DNA of 64,000 bases from contig NC_066567.1 in assembly GCF_024679095.1 (NCBI RefSeq), positions 11,398,719 through 11,462,718 on the forward strand, read 5' to 3'. This document shows positions 44,689-54,685 of the stretch, one piece after another (within the stretch, counting starts at the first letter, position 1; the number at the start of each line of letters is the position of its first letter). The notes under the pieces were generated by a model that was given only the letters and a program-made list of their open reading frames with translations, ran no database searches and was not told the origin of the DNA. Source of the stretch: Eriocheir sinensis. Its lineage: Eukaryota; Arthropoda; Malacostraca; Decapoda; Varunidae. The position numbers were made by a program, and so were the translations under genes.

Positions 44689-46726
44689 GAACGGTATAGC
44701 TGTCGGGCGCCGTGGTGGTGGTGCGCGGCGGCTGGCGGGGTATTGCTGGGTCAGTGCCGGTGCCGCCGTGGCCGAGGGTCCTGGGGTAGGGAATGAGGCT
44801 GGCACAACGCCGAGGGCCTTGCATGCAGGCAGGCTTAAGAAGACCGCCGAAACACTACGCACAATGTACATCACCTCCCGGGTTGTCCTGGGGTAGCAGT
44901 CAGAGGCGGGGATGGAGATGGAGACTGGAACGTAACCCACAACCTGAAGAGGTGTGCCACCCACAGCCTGAATGGGTTGTGTAATGGGTAGTGGGCGTTT
45001 ACCGCCGAGGCCCAATTACGACAAAAGTGATGGGCCTGCGATCGACACCTGGGCCCCGGTGTCGGGGTGAACAGTGATGTGCGAGGGGCTGGAGTTGCCA
45101 GGAAGCAGTTCGTGGGTGATTGGTGCCATCGTTACGTCCAGGGAAGGCAGAGGTGTAGGTGTGGCGGGTTGAAAGCTTCCCTTGTCGTCATCCCAGACTA
45201 GGTGCGCTACCAAGCCGGACGCTGAGGTAGTGGAGGCGAAGTGGTTTAGCTTCCCGCAGGAGTTGAAAGTGTTTCCCCAGGCTGGACACCCGGATTTGCG
45301 ATCACCACGACCATGTGATGTGGCGCCACACCCAACGCAAGGCTTGCCCGATCTAGTTCGGGTGTCGGTGGAGCGGCGTGGAGGGGAGCGCATCGGTTGA
45401 GTGCTACGTGGGTTCTCCTGGGCGCTTGTTGGCGGTGAGGTAGCCGAGTGCACAGCGGAGGGTGCGTGTTCGGCCGTGTGTAGGCCCTCCTGGTCGCGTA
45501 GGGCAGACTCAAACCCCAAACAGTGGTTAAGTACTGTTGTCAAGGTGGGGAGGCTGCGATGCTTGGTGAGGAGGTCCTGTTGGAGTGCTGTGTTAGTCAC
45601 ACCGATAAACATTTGATCGCGTATATGTTCTTCCGACTGATCGGCACCCCATGAGCAACATGATAACTCACAGTCCATTGCCGCTTGCGTCACTCGAGTC
45701 ACAAAGTCACGGATGCATTCACCGGGCTGCTGAACGAGGGATCGGAGGTGGTTCCGGGCTGCCGCTCGATTATAATGCGTACTGACGATTGAGGTGATGA
45801 GTGTCGTTAGTTGCGGTTCCGTGAGACTGGTGAAGTGCTGGTTGGCGACAAGGACGGCTGACTGGAGTGCGCCGTCACACGATAAATACAGCTCCACCGG
45901 CGCCTCGTTAGGTGGTACACCTGCCAGGTGCTTATAGATGGCCCAGTCCGTCCAAAATTTCCGCAGTGCATGGCTGGGCATGGAGTGGGTGGCGATGGGC
46001 CGGGTTGGAGGCTTTCTGCGGGTATGCTGGAGTGCTGGCAGCGTGGGCGGGTGCACGCCAACTGTGGCGGGCATGGGGGCCAAAGGCGAGCCAGCCGTGG
46101 CGGGCATGGTGGGCAGTGGCATGCCAGCCGTAAGTGGCATGTGGGCCGGAATTATGCCAGCCGTGGCGGGCATCGTGGGCATGGGCATACCAGCCGTGAC
46201 CGTAATGGTGGGCGAATGTGTGCCTGGCGTGGCGGGGGTGGTGGCCGAAGATTTGCCAGCCGTGGCAGGCATGGTGGGCAGGGGCATGGCAGCCGTGGTG
46301 GGTATGGTGGGCGGAGGCCTGGACCAGCCTTATTGAGTAGCAGTTAGTGGTGTACCGAATGGCAGGGTGGTGGGTGCGTAAGCTGGCGGTGGGGGTCTAT
46401 GAAGGGGCGATGGGTACCAGTAGTTCGATAGTGACACGCCCTGAGGTGGTGAGGTGATTAGCGATGCTACGGTTTCGTAGAGGCGGTTCACCCGGTGTGT
46501 GAGTGCGGCCACGTCAGGGTTTGGCGGCTGCTGGGGTGGCGGTGACGACTGGCTTGCTGGTGTTGCCGTGTACACGGAGCGCACGAGCCCAGGTGTCGAC
46601 GTGCGAGGTGGGGCGGGGCCGACAGGTGTGGTGGTGGGTGGTGTACGGGCCAGCAGAGTCGTCCATCCCGTAGGCCAGGGCGGCAGCGGCCAAGTCGTGA
46701 AACATGGGGCGAGGGACGGCCATCAC
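44689..46726 (-). pseudogene. gypsy gag-protease, broken by stops/frameshift
   Basis: Begins about 46726 (MMAVPRPMFHDLAAAAL). A frameshift lies near 46560, an in-frame TAA at about 46333-46335, and a stop after the protease core near 45016. The reading continues in another frame to 44689. Order: Pro-rich N-terminus; a tandem peptide repeat of MPLPTMPATAG type (about 46310-46030, a coding minisatellite); capsid-like retrotrans_gag region (GECIRDFVTRVTQAAMDCEL); Cys/His zinc-knuckle-like CVGCGATSHG..CPAWG..CGKLNHF, partly degenerate; aspartic protease DTGAQVSIAGP at about 45045; then YIVRSVSAVFLSLPACKALG. Confidence 0.85.
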
Positions 46727-46756
46727 TGCTGAACCAGGTTCCCTTCACTGCGCCAT

Positions 46757-46940
46757 AAAGTAGAAGGAAACGCGTTGGTAGTCCAGAGCGTTTAATAGTG
46801 CTTTATACAGAGGTCTGGGTTGTGTGGCGACCAGTGGAAGACTGCCTGCCCGGAGTGTTGCGGAGGCTCAGGCATGGCCTTCTAAAAGGAGAAGGCCTGT
46901 GCATAGGAGTCGTGATGTCAGCCTACGTCACGAGAGCTGG
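46757..46940 (-). repeat. gypsy 5' LTR
   Basis: Shares CAGTCTTCCACTGGTCGCCA, CACAACCCAGACCTCTG and TATAAAGCACTATTAAA with the 38.83-39.0 kb LTR. The upstream (U3) part diverges, so its start is approximate. Confidence 0.65.
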
Positions 46941-46945
46941 GCGAT

Positions 46946-47408
46946 GGATAGCGACCTGCTTATATTGCAACTTGGGAGCTATCTGGAGAATCTGGCAGCG
47001 AGCCGGGTCGCGACCCGCGAATGACCAGTCTGGGGTTGCCTTGACCGTGAAAGAGACCTTGATTTACTGCGGCATATTCTACAGCATATTGTCGAGACTT
47101 TAGGATAAATACGTGATTATAGTGACAACACAATGCCGGGGAAGTGATCCCGAAAAATCCAGAGCTGCTGGCCCCATGGGTCCGGGCGGGCCATTCACCG
47201 CCAGGAAACTTATCCCCACAAACCATACCAAAGTAAGTATATAAAATTATTCGTATATGTTAGATGTATCTTTCTCAGTCCGGCTACACTGTGGATTTAA
47301 TCAGGCTACTTTTGTTGTAACTCACAAGACATTGGAGAAGTATTGGAATCTAATTGTTATTATCAATGTGGCGGGAAGCTGGTGAAAACAATGGCTCTCA
47401 GGATGTTC
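46946..47408. other. spacer before the assembly gap
   Basis: Unassigned mixed-composition DNA; no domain or clear repeat. Confidence 0.4.
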
Positions 47409-47508
47409 NNNNNNNNNNNNNNNNNNNNNNNNNNNNNNNNNNNNNNNNNNNNNNNNNNNNNNNNNNNNNNNNNNNNNNNNNNNNNNNNNNNNNNNNNNNN
47501 NNNNNNNN
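47409..47508. other. assembly gap (100 N)
   Basis: A run of exactly 100 N, the usual placeholder for an unknown-length scaffold gap. Confidence 0.99.
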
Positions 47509-47540
47509 CCTCCACACTTATACTTCACAACATGCACTTA

Positions 47541-47803
47541 AGGCCGCTTTCACAGTCATTTTGTTTGTTTTGATCGTTACCAATGGCGGCGGTCGCTGCT
47601 TTAGTATTTCCACGTGAAACTACCCGATCGGCTAGTGGCGGCTGCGGGGTTAGCCTAGCCCCGCACTTACCACACACTCTCAACATCTCTCGCTTCGTGT
47701 GCAGCCGCCACCACCCCATCAGCCAGTTTCACGTGAAATACTAAGCGGCGATCGCCACCATTGGTAACGATCAAAACAAACAAAGTGACTGTGAAAGTGG
47801 CCC
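47541..47803. mobile_element. PIF/Harbinger-like MITE with TTA target duplication
   Basis: The left end AGGCCGCTTTCACAGTCA and the inverse of the right end GGGCCACTTTCACAGTCA form terminal repeats of about 80 bases, flanked by TTA at 47538-47540 and 47804-47806. The 3-bp TWA duplication and the GGCC..TTTCAC end are typical of PIF/Harbinger MITEs. 263 bp, no ORF. Confidence 0.8.
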
Positions 47804-47806
47804 TTA

Positions 47807-48480
47807 GTTACTTAACAGTGCGCACTTGTACACTTCACCCTGAACTTAGGTGTTTTTCTGTCCTTTTCTTTCCCTGATTTTGCTTTTCTATGCCCTTCTG
47901 CAATTTTTCACTATTACTTTTCACCGTCGCTGCCATGCATTACAGGTCAAAAGGAGAAGAAGAAGAAGTAAAGGAAAACAACACCGGGAGATCTACAATT
48001 TTCATAGACTTGAGAAAAAGATTTTTGGACTGTGGTTCCCCAGCACGGGGTGTTCTCTTATCTTGTTAATCAAGTAGTAAGCAAAGCAGCTCTGCCAGTC
48101 CATTTTACGAGTCTCTTGGTGGGCCATCTGCCACTGCTCCTCACTCCTCAGCCACTGCCGTCGTCTGTTTGTTTACATGCAGCCGTTCGGTACCCACGTA
48201 CCCACACTTGTACTCACAACCGTTTTCCATTCATACGGACAACCAACAACACGCTCCCGGTTGGGCATACGGACAACTGCGGTTGTCCATAGCCCCAATG
48301 GTTGGACACTGCCTTTTAAGGCTGCATGCATGACGCCAACGGTAGGTAGACGTGACCCGAACAAGTCAAAGCAACACAAAACTCGTGGCGGTAATGCGCA
48401 AAAGTCGTGATGGTAAGAATTTAGTACTAAGCGCTAAACTCAACTCTCGCGAAACTCGGACAGCGCGAAACTCAAGAGGG
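47807..48480. other. spacer; no gene recognised
   Basis: Mixed sequence with a pyrimidine-rich stretch and an acceptor-like TGCATTACAG at about 47936-47945 followed by an open Arg/Lys-rich frame. I cannot connect it to any exon. CATACGGACAAC occurs twice at about 48233 and 48268. Confidence 0.4.
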
Positions 48481-49055
48481 TACTGTATATTTAAGCCATA
48501 AAACTTAACATAATCATCATGTATTATATATCAGCATAAGGGGAATTAAATGGTGCATAACGGCAAACACTAATTCACTGATAATATTGAGGTGGATAAA
48601 TAAACTTACAAGAAATATGCAGTACTGTGTTGATCATTCATTCACTGAAGTTTACTCCCTTATTTTAGTACTGATGGGCAGATAGGCTTGTGGGGAGATG
48701 TGCAGGAAAGGGAAGAAATTAGTGTGGAAAATACCACTTCACACAAGAATGGACCATGAGGGTGCATCAATAGGCTACCTCTCCTGATATAGGCAACTCA
48801 CATTCCAATGTACTAATATTGACAGTTAACCGTTAAAGTACGGGCGGCGATATATTTCTCTGGATGCTGTGCACGGGGAAAATATAAACATTTAAAGGAG
48901 GTGGAAATGGTGTCTTTCTTCTTTGCAATAATTGTATATTCATCTAGTATATATGGTGGTGTAATAAAACTTCTCTCCTAATAATAACAAAAAAGTTTTG
49001 ACAGACGAAAATATTGCGGATTTTCTTGTTGCTGTGATGCGTCACAGGGAAGCAC
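48481..49055. repeat. partial copy of the TTAA-ended repeat C, then spacer
   Basis: 48490-48640 is similar to 49930-50060 (AACATAATCATCATG, GAATTAAATG, AATTCA/TTGATAAT). It is apparently the interior of a repeat whose right-hand end motif is at 49566-49660. The rest is unassigned AT-rich DNA. Confidence 0.5.

Positions 49056-49112
<57 letters not shown>
49056..49112. repeat. (CT)n microsatellite
   Basis: About 50 bases of CT. Confidence 0.97.
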
Positions 49113-49113
<1 letters not shown>

Positions 49114-49565
49114 CTATCTACCTACTTGCCCCTCCCTCCTCTGTCAGTGTCACTACCATAGCAGTCATCAGAGTCACCGTCACTTTAATTCGCCCGCGCT
49201 CTACTTCCGCCCGGAGCGGAGGAACTGCTTGATACGTCACGAGACATGACAGATGTATTCCGAACAAAAGTGGAGAATGATCTGTGGGCTTCGGTAGGCT
49301 GCGCACTGGAGACAAATGAGTGTGTACGGATGCCAGATGCCTCCACCATTCTTCTGAGTCAAGAACTGGCGGTATATTTAAAGCGTAGGGAGCGTAGAGT
49401 GTGATGATTATATATATGATCCCCGTACGGGTGGGGCGTGTGGTAGCGCACTTATATGTATACGATTGCCGTAATCTAAGGGTTAAGTAAGCTATCGTAT
49501 CATACAAGACCCATATTCTGATAGCTCTCGTACAATATATGGGAAAAAATTACATTATTCTAGAA
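49113..49565. other. spacer; no gene recognised
   Basis: Mixed sequence with a 129-codon minus-strand open frame that has no domain and spans the edge of the CT repeat. Confidence 0.4.
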
Positions 49566-50162
49566 GAACTCAGCCAGGACGCAGCATACACGTCTTCAGA
49601 TATCATACGAGGGCGGCGAGGACTCAGCATACATGTCCTCGTGTTCAAGGGGTTAATGTAATCAGGTGGAACGCAATTTTTTCCAAGAAAAATACAGATC
49701 CAAATTGAAACTTGTAGGTTTAATTTCCATAACCCTTCAAAACATAGTAATTATCCAGCTAAACAGTATCAACGTCCCCCTCTCAATAACTACTATCTCC
49801 ATCCTTAATGAACAAAGCTGATATAATTTGAACCCGTTCACTACGGCCGGGCCAAACCAGCGCCCCACGCAGTATCCAGGATCACCGCGCGTGCCAAATT
49901 TCAAGTGTCGCTATTGAATATAACAAGTTTTCAGCCATAAATTCAACATAATCATCATGAATTTTATATGAAAACATGCAGAATTAAATGTTGCACATAA
50001 AGAAACATAAATTAATTGATAATTTTGAGATGTAAGCATAAATATAGATAAAATAACTTGTATATTGGCTAAAGCGAGCTAGGACCCAGTATGCGCATCC
50101 TCGGATATGGTACGGGGCACGCAAGGACGCAGTATATGTGTCCTCGTGCTGAAGGGGTTAAA
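49566..50162. mobile_element. repeat C copies: two ends and one ~315-bp unit
   Basis: 49566-49660 and 50075-50162 are similar ~90-bp blocks (AGGACNCAG, GATAT, TACGRGG, GAGGACKCAGTATA, TGTCCTCGTG, AAGGGGTTAA). 49848-50162 looks like one unit starting GAACCCGTTCACTACGG and ending AAGGGGTTAA, i.e. imperfect inverted ends next to TTAA. Non-coding MITE-like family. Confidence 0.5.
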
Positions 50163-50241
50163 GTGATGATATTAAAAGAACATGTGAGGACATGCAGAAG
50201 CTGGTATACCAACTCAGATGAGTTTACAATGACAGGACAGA

Positions 50242-50386
50242 GAGGTCAGCTTAACAATAGGCTCGCAGATACCGTAGGCAAGCATGTGGTTAGTGCAGGC
50301 AAGGTGATAAGCTTCAACACACCTGTACACAAACAAAATGGACAGGTGTGTGGTTAGTGCAGGCAAGGTGATAAGCTTCAACACAC
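50242..50386 (-). other. HEATR1 intron 2 start with 64-bp tandem duplication
   Basis: The 48 bases 50285-50332 are repeated exactly at 50349-50396 (period 64). The duplication includes the exon 2 splice donor (CTGTACACAA side), so a second donor with the same GTGTGT sits at 50322. Confidence 0.7.
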
Positions 50387-50603
50387 CTGTACACAAGCCA
50401 CTCCAGGGCCCTCAGTGATGCCTCCTTCTCCAGGTAGGGGCACAGAAGAAGGAGGAACTTTTCTATCTCCAAGTCCAGCTTTGCATTTACCTCCCTCGTC
50501 TCCACCGCACGCTGGAGGTCGTGGCTGCTGCGACCAAACAGACTTGAAGCAAACGGTCGGAAAACTGGGTCAGTGGCGGCAAGGACCTCATAGCCTGACA
50601 AGC
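50387..50603 (-). CDS. HEATR1/UTP10 coding exon 2
   Basis: Minus-strand exon entered after CTTCCCCTCACAG and left at a GTGTGT donor; 217 nt, phase 1 in, phase 2 out. It encodes LSGYEVLAATDPVFRPFASS, then LFGRSSHDLQRAVETREVN, then LDLEIEKFLLLLCPYLEKEA and LRALEWLVYR. This matches the N-terminal HEAT-repeat region of HEATR1/UTP10, a U3 processome (UtpA/t-UTP) subunit needed for pre-rRNA transcription and processing in the nucleolus. Spliced with exon 1 the reading frame is exact (G at the junction). Exon 3 was not found to the left; it may lie in or beyond the gap. Confidence 0.85.
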
Positions 50604-50804
50604 CTGTGAGGGGAAGATGGTTGCAGTAGCTGTCAATTAATTGATCATTCAATGAAAAAATTGCATAAATAAAAATATTGAAAAAATTCTATTGATCTAC
50701 TTATTTTGCTGACTCGCCCAGGCTCAACACCTAATGGCCGCTGCATCATCATCACCGTCACTTTTAGCTTTCTTTTCTCCACCATTGTTATATTAATTAT
50801 ACAA

Positions 50805-50855
<51 letters not shown>

Positions 50856-50857
50856 GA

Positions 50858-50897
<40 letters not shown>

Positions 50898-50899
50898 GA

Positions 50900-50940
<41 letters not shown>

Positions 50941-50951
50941 CAATAATAATA

Positions 50952-50994
<43 letters not shown>

Positions 50995-51029
50995 GTAATA
51001 TCAATAAAAATAATAACAATAACAATAAC

Positions 51030-51061
<32 letters not shown>

Positions 51062-51066
51062 CAATA

Positions 51067-51133
<67 letters not shown>

Positions 51134-51168
51134 GTAATATCAATAACAATAATAATAACAATAATAAC

Positions 51169-51237
<69 letters not shown>

Positions 51238-51241
51238 TCAC
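50604..51241 (-). other. HEATR1 intron 1, mostly (AAT)n
   Basis: GTGAGT donor (51241-51236) to CTCACAG acceptor (50610-50604). About 430 of its 638 bases are an ATT/AAT microsatellite. No stops arise in several frames, which produces Ile/Asn/Tyr homopolymer open frames. Confidence 0.8.
50800..51238. repeat. (AAT)n microsatellite
   Basis: About 440 bases of AAT with scattered AAC, GAA and GTA variants, reaching to within a few bases of the HEATR1 exon 1 donor. Confidence 0.97.
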
Positions 51242-51383
51242 CAATATCATAATAAACGTCTCGTCCAAACTTTGCTGCTTCTGATGGGTCAAATAAAATG
51301 GAGCGTCGGTCGCGCTTGTGGTCAAAGATGGAGGTCTGCGGCGCGGCCAGCTGCAGCAGCTGTGACGACAGTGAAGTAGCCAT
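51242..51383 (-). CDS. HEATR1/UTP10 coding exon 1
   Basis: ATG at 51383 (context GCCATGGCTAC), 142 nt ending one base into a Gly codon before GTGAGT. It encodes MATSLSSQLLQLAAPQTSIF, then DHKRDRRSILFDPSEAAKFG and RDVYYDI. The pattern MxSLxxQLxxLAxPQ and SxLFDPxEAA is that of the HEATR1 N-terminus in animals. An upstream in-frame open stretch (to 51419) starts with a non-Kozak codon and ends at an acceptor-like TCTGCAG, so the 5' UTR may be spliced. Confidence 0.87.
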
Positions 51384-51600
51384 GGCAGAGAGGCTGATGC
51401 ACAGGATGATAACACTCACCAGCTGAGCCTCACCTCTGCAGACAAAAATAAATAAATAAAATAAGATAATAGAGAGTATACGTCATGATGTCTGCAATCT
51501 GATCCTGCGTACACTTGACCCTCAACGTGCCAGACACCACTCGCTGCCAGGCAAGCGGACCGGACCACTAAAAACCTTCACTTCTTAAAAAATGTGTCTG
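51384..51600 (-). other. HEATR1 5' UTR/upstream region
   Basis: Contains an acceptor-like TTTTGTCTGCAG on the minus strand at about 51437-51448, and AAATAAATAAAT. No clear TATA. Promoter not identified. Confidence 0.4.
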
Positions 51601-51604
51601 TTAA

Positions 51605-52705
51605 CCTCTAAAGGTCGGCAGGTTTGAACTTGTACGAGTTTTCCCCCACCTGCCCGCTACGCTAGAGTACGGCTGGGTGAGTAGAAATTGCCGATTTTCA
51701 CTCAATTTCCCACCGCGCTCACTCAACCTATGTACTGTACTGACTTAACAACACATCATTAGTTACCTTCAAGTCTTCCTCTTTCGAATGAGACCAACTA
51801 GAAGTCTCTACGCTGCGTGTGTGCAAATATATGACGAGTATAAGTGGACTACTTTCCGTGCTGGAGAGCGTATGTGTTCGTTCATATGGCGTGGCTATGG
51901 CGATGGGCTGGGGCAGGGTGAGTGCTAATACAACCCGCCACACCGGTCTCTCAACGTTTTCTCACTCCACCCCAAACATAACGTTTCGTGGTCAGAGAGA
52001 GAGAGAGAGAGAAGAGAAAGGGAGAGAGAGCATTGCGTTCATCACGCTGAGGGGAGCACAGCGATCCGAACACTTGAGAACCCAAAAAATCACTCTAACT
52101 CATTATCACAAGCAGGCAGAAACTGACTACCGAGCGGATTGAGGACCTATTTGTACGCACTAATAAGCAGTGTAGCATATCCAGCGAAATGTTGCTCAAT
52201 TGGGCTACAAATATATGTTGACGTTATACCACATCAGCCGACCTTCTAGCCCAGACGGTATACAGGTAACTCTCGATTTATGCGAGTATTGTGTCCTTGA
52301 AGAGGTCTTGTAAATGAAAAACAACGTAAATCAAACAAGAGGTAGGTTTGTACCTTTACTGCCTACTGTACCACTCTGACTCCTCTCCCTCTCGTGGTTC
52401 TTCCTCTGGCTGCCCTTTCCCTCGTGGTAGCACAGCAGCAAGGGTGTTGTTGTTGTTGAGTAGCGTGGCAGCGTGGGTACTGTATTGTTGTTCAAGTGGC
52501 ACACGGGAAGAACTGAGACATCTGGTGGCCACTCCATAAAACATCGCGTATAAGTGAAAAAACGTGTAAATTAAACATTTGTTAGGATTTTGGACCCCAC
52601 GTTATTTCAAAAACACGTAAACCACTCACGTAAATCGAGTTACCTGTACCACATCAGCCGACCTCTGCGGGTTGATGGTATACCACGTCAGCCGACCTTT
52701 AGGGG
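51605..52705. mobile_element. possible TTAA-flanked element with CC(T/C)CTAAAGGTCGGC ends
   Basis: TTAACCTCTAAAGGTCGGC at 51601 is inverted at GCCGACCTTTAGGGGTTAA (52691-52709). TTAA direct repeats and CC-starting ends fit piggyBac-type MITEs. Near the right end a TACCAC(A/G)TCAGCCGACCT motif is repeated. A Tigger-like MITE sits inside (52263-52646). There is also a (GA)n at about 51993-52010. No transposase, so the unit could instead be coincidental ends. Confidence 0.45.
52263..52646. mobile_element. Tigger/pogo-like MITE with TA target duplication
   Basis: The ends CAGGTAACTCTCGATTTATG and (inverse) CAGGTAACTCGATTTACGTG are flanked by TA on both sides (52261-52262, 52647-52648). 384 bp, no transposase. 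The end motif is typical of Tc1/mariner pogo-Tigger derivatives. Confidence 0.85.
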
Positions 52706-52709
52706 TTAA

Positions 52710-53575
52710 AGCCGGTATTTCCACCTACTTTCATAGCTTCAGGCAAAAATATTCCTTTTTCTGTTTTAGTGCTTTCTGGTTCTCTGAGGCCTAACGGTGC
52801 ACTATGGTTAACTAGATATTCTCATAACTTCATCATATCTGTGTAAAAATTTACCATACTAGATGCCCCCCCCCTGCTCACACCTCGTCCTGGACACTCA
52901 AGCGCACCACCTTTACTCGTATAGGTATCTTTCAAGCGTTTTTTTTTAGCATTTTTGTGAGCTTTTTCTATAAAATATATGAGTTTCTCTACCTGTGGGC
53001 AGAGCTTAGCAGTTACCATTTTGTAAGACATGCAGAAGCCTTCAGTGAGGGCATTTGTTCAGCAAGGAGAGGTTCTGCTCCAGCTTTTTCCTGTTCCAGT
53101 ACCTCGCCTTTACTCTATCTGCGATGCCAAAGGCTTCAAAGAAGACCCTCGCTATGCAAGAAAGAGTAAAGAAGCTGAATGAGTCAGGAAAGGAAGAAGA
53201 GAGAGAGACAGGAGGATGAGAAGGAGGACAGTCAGCCAATACACGTCACTCCTGCCAAGGCCCATTCCACCATCCCTTCCGTCACCACTCCCGCCTGTCT
53301 CACACTCCTTGCTGGTGTGTGGTGCAAGACCTCCAAGGACAAGTTCTGTGGCTGCTACAGGGTTATCATTTACAACCCAAGTGACAGTCCTGGAGCACAA
53401 CTTTGGCCACACTGCAGGCTCTGGGGTTCAGGAACTCTCCCCACATCCTCAACGCACTAGGCAGGAGGGACCAGAGAACTAAAAAGAAGATGGAAACACC
53501 ACCCAAGAACCAGGCAAAGAAGAAAGCAATAATGGATGACAGCCAGTACAAGTCAGGAGGATATTTGACTTAAGA
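52710..53575. other. unassigned, protein-like but broken
   Basis: The plus strand has several adjacent open pieces in different frames, such as SGKEEERETGG at about 53190 and ETPPKNQAKKKAIMDDSQYK near 53495-53550 before a TAA. The composition suggests a decayed gene or transposon ORF. I do not recognise a domain and make no functional call. Confidence 0.3.
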
Positions 53576-53577
53576 GG

Positions 53578-53948
53578 AGAGGCGGTGGCTGAGTCGACAG
53601 AGTGACGGCGCCACGTTCAGGAGGACGCGAGTTCAATCCCCGCCCAGTGCCACCAAGCTGGGATTTTTCAGCCGCCGCCGAGTGGCTTAAAACTACCCAC
53701 ATGCTGTCCAGAAGACCACCTATCAACCCAGACTCTAGATTCTAGGATTAAAGATGAGCTCTGGGAGGGCAGCATGAGCCAATGCAAGATGGCGCCACAA
53801 TAAACACTCGCCTGCGCCAGAACGGGCTGGGCCGACCATCAGGACCCACCGGGAAGAAGCCTTGGGCCGACCATCAGGCCCCACCGGGAAGAAGCCTATC
53901 GGCGCAATAGGCTGCTACGTATAAAAAAATAAAAAATAAAAAATAAAT
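53578..53948 (+). mobile_element. tRNA-derived SINE, full length
   Basis: The head GGCGGTGGCTGAGTCG has an A box, and GAGTTCAATCCCC matches a B box at about 53629-53641. Body as in the other copies. A 36-bp segment with GGGCCGACCATCAGG..CCCACCGGGAAGAAGCC is tandemly duplicated (53829-53900), as in the 56.2 kb copy. It ends in an AAAATAAAAAATAAA tail, then a CR1-type tail. Confidence 0.9.
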
Positions 53949-53985
53949 AAAAACATAAGAACGTAAGGAGTCTGCAAGAGGCCGG
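53949..53985 (-). mobile_element. CR1-type LINE 3' tail remnant
   Basis: The minus-strand reading GGCCTCTTGCAGACTCCTTA then CGTTCTTATGTTT is a CR1-family 3' terminus related to the UTR of family A at 1.78 kb. It is squeezed between a SINE A-tail and a TTAA-flanked element; only ~35 bases remain. Confidence 0.55.
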
Positions 53986-53989
53986 TTAA

Positions 53990-54681
53990 GGGGAGGCACA
54001 ACAGCTGAGATGATAAAATTAGGTCAAAAAATCATTTTTTAGTATTTCGCATATCTAGATAGAAAAAAGTTTCAAGAATGAAGCCGTAGTCAGTAAATAA
54101 CGAACACCGGGTGGCAACACGGTTTAAAAGAAATCGAATCCCTCGATAATTACCACATAATATGTCATACTCAAAACTTTAAACTCATTTATCTCAAAAC
54201 GTCAAATTTTAACTTCAATGAGTAGCTGTGCACAAAAAACTTGATGGATCTAAATGAAACTCACCATACTTGTACATAATGGGTATGTCTACATTTCCAA
54301 GACAGGGTTTTAAGAAATTCGAAAAAGTCTTGTTCTGGATACGTTATATAGCTAAAAAAATAGTGACGTCATTATTTCATGAAATTGCGAAAGCGGTTTC
54401 TCACGAACTAAAACGAATTTAGCAAAAAACTGTCTTGGGTAGGTTAATATGTTATTCTACTAATACCATGCAAAATTTGGTAACTCTAGAGTGAAAATTA
54501 AAATTTACGTGAATTTTTTAAGCTGTGACGTCATGACGTCACGACGTTATGAACTAAAATGTTCTACCTACTACCATAATATCAGAAAATGGTGCCATTG
54601 CACATTGCAAAAGTTTCAAACAAAAATATTGAAAACTTTTTTTTTTTATGAATATTTTTCATCCAGTTGTTGTGCCTCCCC
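53990..54681. mobile_element. TTAA-flanked MITE with GGGGAGGCACAACA ends
   Basis: TTAA (53986-53989), then GGGGAGGCACAACAGCTG; the right end inverse reads GGGGAGGCACAACAACTG, then TTAA (54682-54685). The 692-bp AT-rich interior includes TGACGTCATGACGTCACGACG at about 54524. The TTAA duplication fits a piggyBac-type mechanism, although a GGGG end is unusual. No transposase. Confidence 0.72.
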
Positions 54682-54685
54682 TTAA

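Larger units (their letters stand above)
44689..46945 (-). mobile_element. Ty3/gypsy LTR retrotransposon, 5' half
   Basis: Read on the minus strand: LTR (about 46940-46757), primer site (TGGCGCAGTGAAGGGAACC, ~46756-46738), gag, protease, then the first residues of the RT region, cut at 44689 where the 42-bp satellite begins. It is the same family as the 37.06-39.0 kb half, in opposite orientation. Confidence 0.88.

Noticed and set aside
50314..50386. Extension of HEATR1 exon 2 reading through to 50314
   Set aside because: It runs past a canonical GTGTGT donor into duplicated intron sequence and leaves the family pattern after LEWLVYR.
50645..51137. Ile/Leu/Asn homopolymer frames
   Set aside because: Translation of the (AAT)n array inside HEATR1 intron 1.
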